Assembly: GCA_038235165.1 (NCBI GenBank)
Contig: JBBSUG010000024.1
Span: 1 to 64,000 of the forward strand
DNA: 64,000 bases
Reading direction: 5' to 3'
Source of the DNA: GCA-002050365 sp038235165
Lineage (GTDB): Bacteria > Acidobacteriota > Blastocatellia > Pyrinomonadales > Pyrinomonadaceae
Shown: piece after piece, positions 62,557 through 64,000 of the stretch
How positions within the stretch are numbered: position 1 is the stretch's first letter
How the letters are laid out: each line of letters starts with the position of its first letter
Position numbers and translations under genes: made by a program
Notes under the pieces: generated by a model
What the model saw: the letters and a program-made list of their open reading frames with translations, nothing else
Database searches by the model: none
What the model was told of the DNA's origin: nothing

Positions 62557-63122
62557 AAAACTTTCCCGATTTTATCGTAATGCCGAACAAATTCTTTTCG
62601 CGCCCGAGCGACGAAAGTACCGATGCTCGATTCCGTCAGCGACAGCGTTTCGGCAATTTCCCGATACGATAAGCCCTGCTGTTTCAGCACCAAACAGCTT
62701 CGCAACGGTTCTTTGATTAAACTTAATGTGCGGTGAACTTCCTTGGAAACTTCGCGCTGTTCGAGTTCTTTTTCCGCCGTTACATTCGTCACGTCGTCCG
62801 TTTCTTTGACGTAATTATCTTCGCGGGTGTTGGCTCTGATATTGCCGCGCAGTGTGTTTCGCGCCACATTTAATGCTACGCGAATCAGCCACGGGCGCAG
62901 CATTTCCTCATCCTTGATCGAATCTAAATGATGATAAAGCCGCAAAAAAACTTCCTGCGTCACATCTTCGGCAAGCATCGCGTCGCGCACGACCGAATTC
63001 GCCGTGCGAAAAACGGTTCGATGGTGCAGCGTAAACGCCTCATCAAATACAATTTTATCTTTCGCCGTCGCTGTTGCTTGTTCGGACATCGCGTCCACAA
63101 AATTTCTCACGCCTTCATTCAT
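62553..63122 (-). CDS. ECF-type RNA polymerase sigma factor
   Basis: A 189-residue sigma-70 family factor with region 2 (AEDVTQEVFLRLYHHLDSI, LRPWLIRVALNVARNTLRG) and region 4 (REIAETLSLTESSIGTFVAR). It is the first gene of a sigma/anti-sigma/DUF4097 operon and probably activates its own promoter. Two TIR elements flank the operon. Confidence 0.93.
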   Translation of the reverse strand: MNEGVRNFVDAMSEQATATAKDKIVFDEAFTLHHRTVFRTANSVVRDAMLAEDVTQEVFLRLYHHLDSIKDEEMLRPWLIRVALNVARNTLRGNIRANTREDNYVKETDDVTNVTAEKELEQREVSKEVHRTLSLIKEPLRSCLVLKQQGLSYREIAETLSLTESSIGTFVARARKEFVRHYDKIGKVL

Positions 63123-63192
63123 TTTTTACAGCATTTTTGATGCTTCTGTGATAAATACACCGCCGATACATTTTTTGTGACAATTTTTTCAT

Positions 63193-63424
63193 CGGGAGTG
63201 CGGAAGTCTCGTCCGCCAACGCCGGCGAAGCGAGGCGTTGTCTGCGTTCGCCAACAAAATCGCACCATTTATAGTGAATCGTCTCAACAAATCATTGCGT
63301 CCAAGTAGAAGTTGATACTGTTACCAAAGATAATTTTTATACTGTCTAGCAGCGTAATTGTTGATGGAAGTTCGCAACACTTCGCTTCGCTGGAGTTGCG
63401 GCGGACGAGACTTCCGCGCTCCGG
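63193..63424. repeat. TIR element, copy 2 (MITE-like)
   Basis: A 232-bp segment with GCGGAAGTCTCGTCCGC at 63200-63216 and its inverse at 63401-63417. Inner arms also pair partly (GCGAAGCGA). It occupies most of the 339-bp gap between 63123 and 63461, upstream of the ECF sigma gene, and so may contain or disturb its promoter. Confidence 0.7.
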
Positions 63425-63461
63425 CTGGAATCGTATTTGCTTAATTCCTGAATTGTTAAGA

Positions 63462-64000
63462 TTAAAAATTGCGGCTATTACTTGCTTTATCGTTAATTGA
63501 CACAATTTCTTCTTGACTCATAAAGTGAATCGGAGAGATTTGTTTCATCGAAACGATCTCTATTTCAAACGGAAAATAAACAGTAGCAAATCCTTCTGTT
63601 TCAGTGTTTTGTAGAACCTTTTTGATGCTACCGGTAATTTCAACCTGACCTATAAAATGACCGTCAGCGCGTTTTTCGTACAATTGATTATTTTTTAGAC
63701 GCAATTCATCTATAAAACTTTTTAAACTCGCATCATTTTTTAACTGTTCCCTAAACTTTTCTGAAATATTCAAACTTGCTCCGGTGAGACAATCATCGCC
63801 GAAATCGAAAACAGAAAAGTAGCTTAAATCATCTTCAGATGCACCGACATTATCAACATACGCTTTAATATAAATTTGTTTTGATCGGTAAATCTCAGTA
63901 TTTTGCGGTATCTTACATAACCGGACAGGAGTCACCAGCGGACGCAAATTGAAAAGCCAAAAGCCGACGGAAAAAGTGAAAATTCCAAATAAAACGTAAA
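63462..64000 (-). CDS. Membrane-anchored protein of unknown function (5' end outside window)
   Basis: The frame is open to the window edge (last full codon begins at 63998), so the gene is truncated. The visible N-terminal part is a TM helix (FGIFTFSVGFWLFNL), followed by about 160 residues of an extracytoplasmic domain (YVDNVGASEDDLSYFSVFDF, GHFIGQVEITGSIKKVL). No family is recognised; lineage-typical single-TM proteins of this layout exist. Confidence 0.55.
   Translation of the reverse strand, partial: YVLFGIFTFSVGFWLFNLRPLVTPVRLCKIPQNTEIYRSKQIYIKAYVDNVGASEDDLSYFSVFDFGDDCLTGASLNISEKFREQLKNDASLKSFIDELRLKNNQLYEKRADGHFIGQVEITGSIKKVLQNTETEGFATVYFPFEIEIVSMKQISPIHFMSQEEIVSINDKASNSRNF

Noticed and set aside
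60340..63417. GCGGAAGTCTCGTCCGC copies as a CRISPR array
   Set aside because: Only two pairs, in inverted order and about 200 bp or more apart, with no regular spacers or cas genes.

Overview
The window looks like about 64 kb of a free-living, aerobic, moderate-GC Gram-negative chromosome. The gene set points to Acidobacteriota, probably class Blastocatellia: a cohesin-like surface protein with a carboxypeptidase-regulatory C-terminus, a TIGR03960-type radical SAM protein, Asn- or Pro/Thr-rich lipoproteins, PhaR with phasin-like proteins, an ECF sigma/anti-sigma/DUF4097 cluster, and very short repeats scattered between and inside genes. This placement is inference from gene content. I saw no rRNA, tRNA or CRISPR.

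Layout. 1-7.1 kb: end of a secreted surface protein, an M28 peptidase, secreted proteins of unknown role, a zinc-ribbon/TM/NHL protein, a GNAT enzyme and riboflavin synthase. 7.2-18.6 kb: an integrated element of about 11.4 kb. It carries a tyrosine integrase, an excisionase-like HTH protein, a TOPRIM-like (DUF3854) protein, an AAA+ helicase-like ATPase, a DUF5681 (small-terminase-like) protein, a large terminase divided into separate ATPase and nuclease genes, several small proteins, and a compact divergent switch beside an XRE repressor. No portal, capsid or tail gene is present, so the element resembles a phage satellite or a stripped prophage. A 16-bp inverted repeat lies at its two ends.

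18.8-28.3 kb: housekeeping and envelope genes (KirBac channel, response regulator, RluB-type pseudouridine synthase, SLT-like protein, glmM, aroB), a gene apparently broken by an in-frame TGA, and a possible structured RNA. 28.5-36.2 kb: a storage-lipid region with two phasin-like proteins, PhaR, a lipase, a WS/DGAT acyltransferase and a CYP102-type self-sufficient P450. 36.3-50.9 kb: GNAT, radical SAM, TraB/GumN, ECF sigma with a membrane partner, DinB-like, folC, gpmA, a GlxA-type regulator, a group of VOC/DUF1428/DHFR-like genes and a TlpA-like lipoprotein. 51.1-58.8 kb: GH92 mannosidase, feoA-feoB with a small Cys-rich membrane partner behind a Fur-like operator, a lipoprotein and egtB. 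58.9-64 kb: HEAT protein, DUF4097 protein, anti-sigma and ECF sigma genes, with two roughly 233-bp terminal-inverted-repeat elements flanking the last three, and a truncated membrane-anchored protein at the edge.

Three layers of repeats deserve attention: (1) the 233-bp TIR elements at 60.3 and 63.2 kb; (2) two long palindromes sharing a GACGAAGTAAG-like core at 5.9 and 47.1 kb; (3) short word-like repeats (AGGTTCA, GGACAAAG, AATTACGAATT and similar) that form hairpins after stop codons and also lie in frame inside linkers of GlmM, the P450 fusion, FeoB and the anti-sigma factor.
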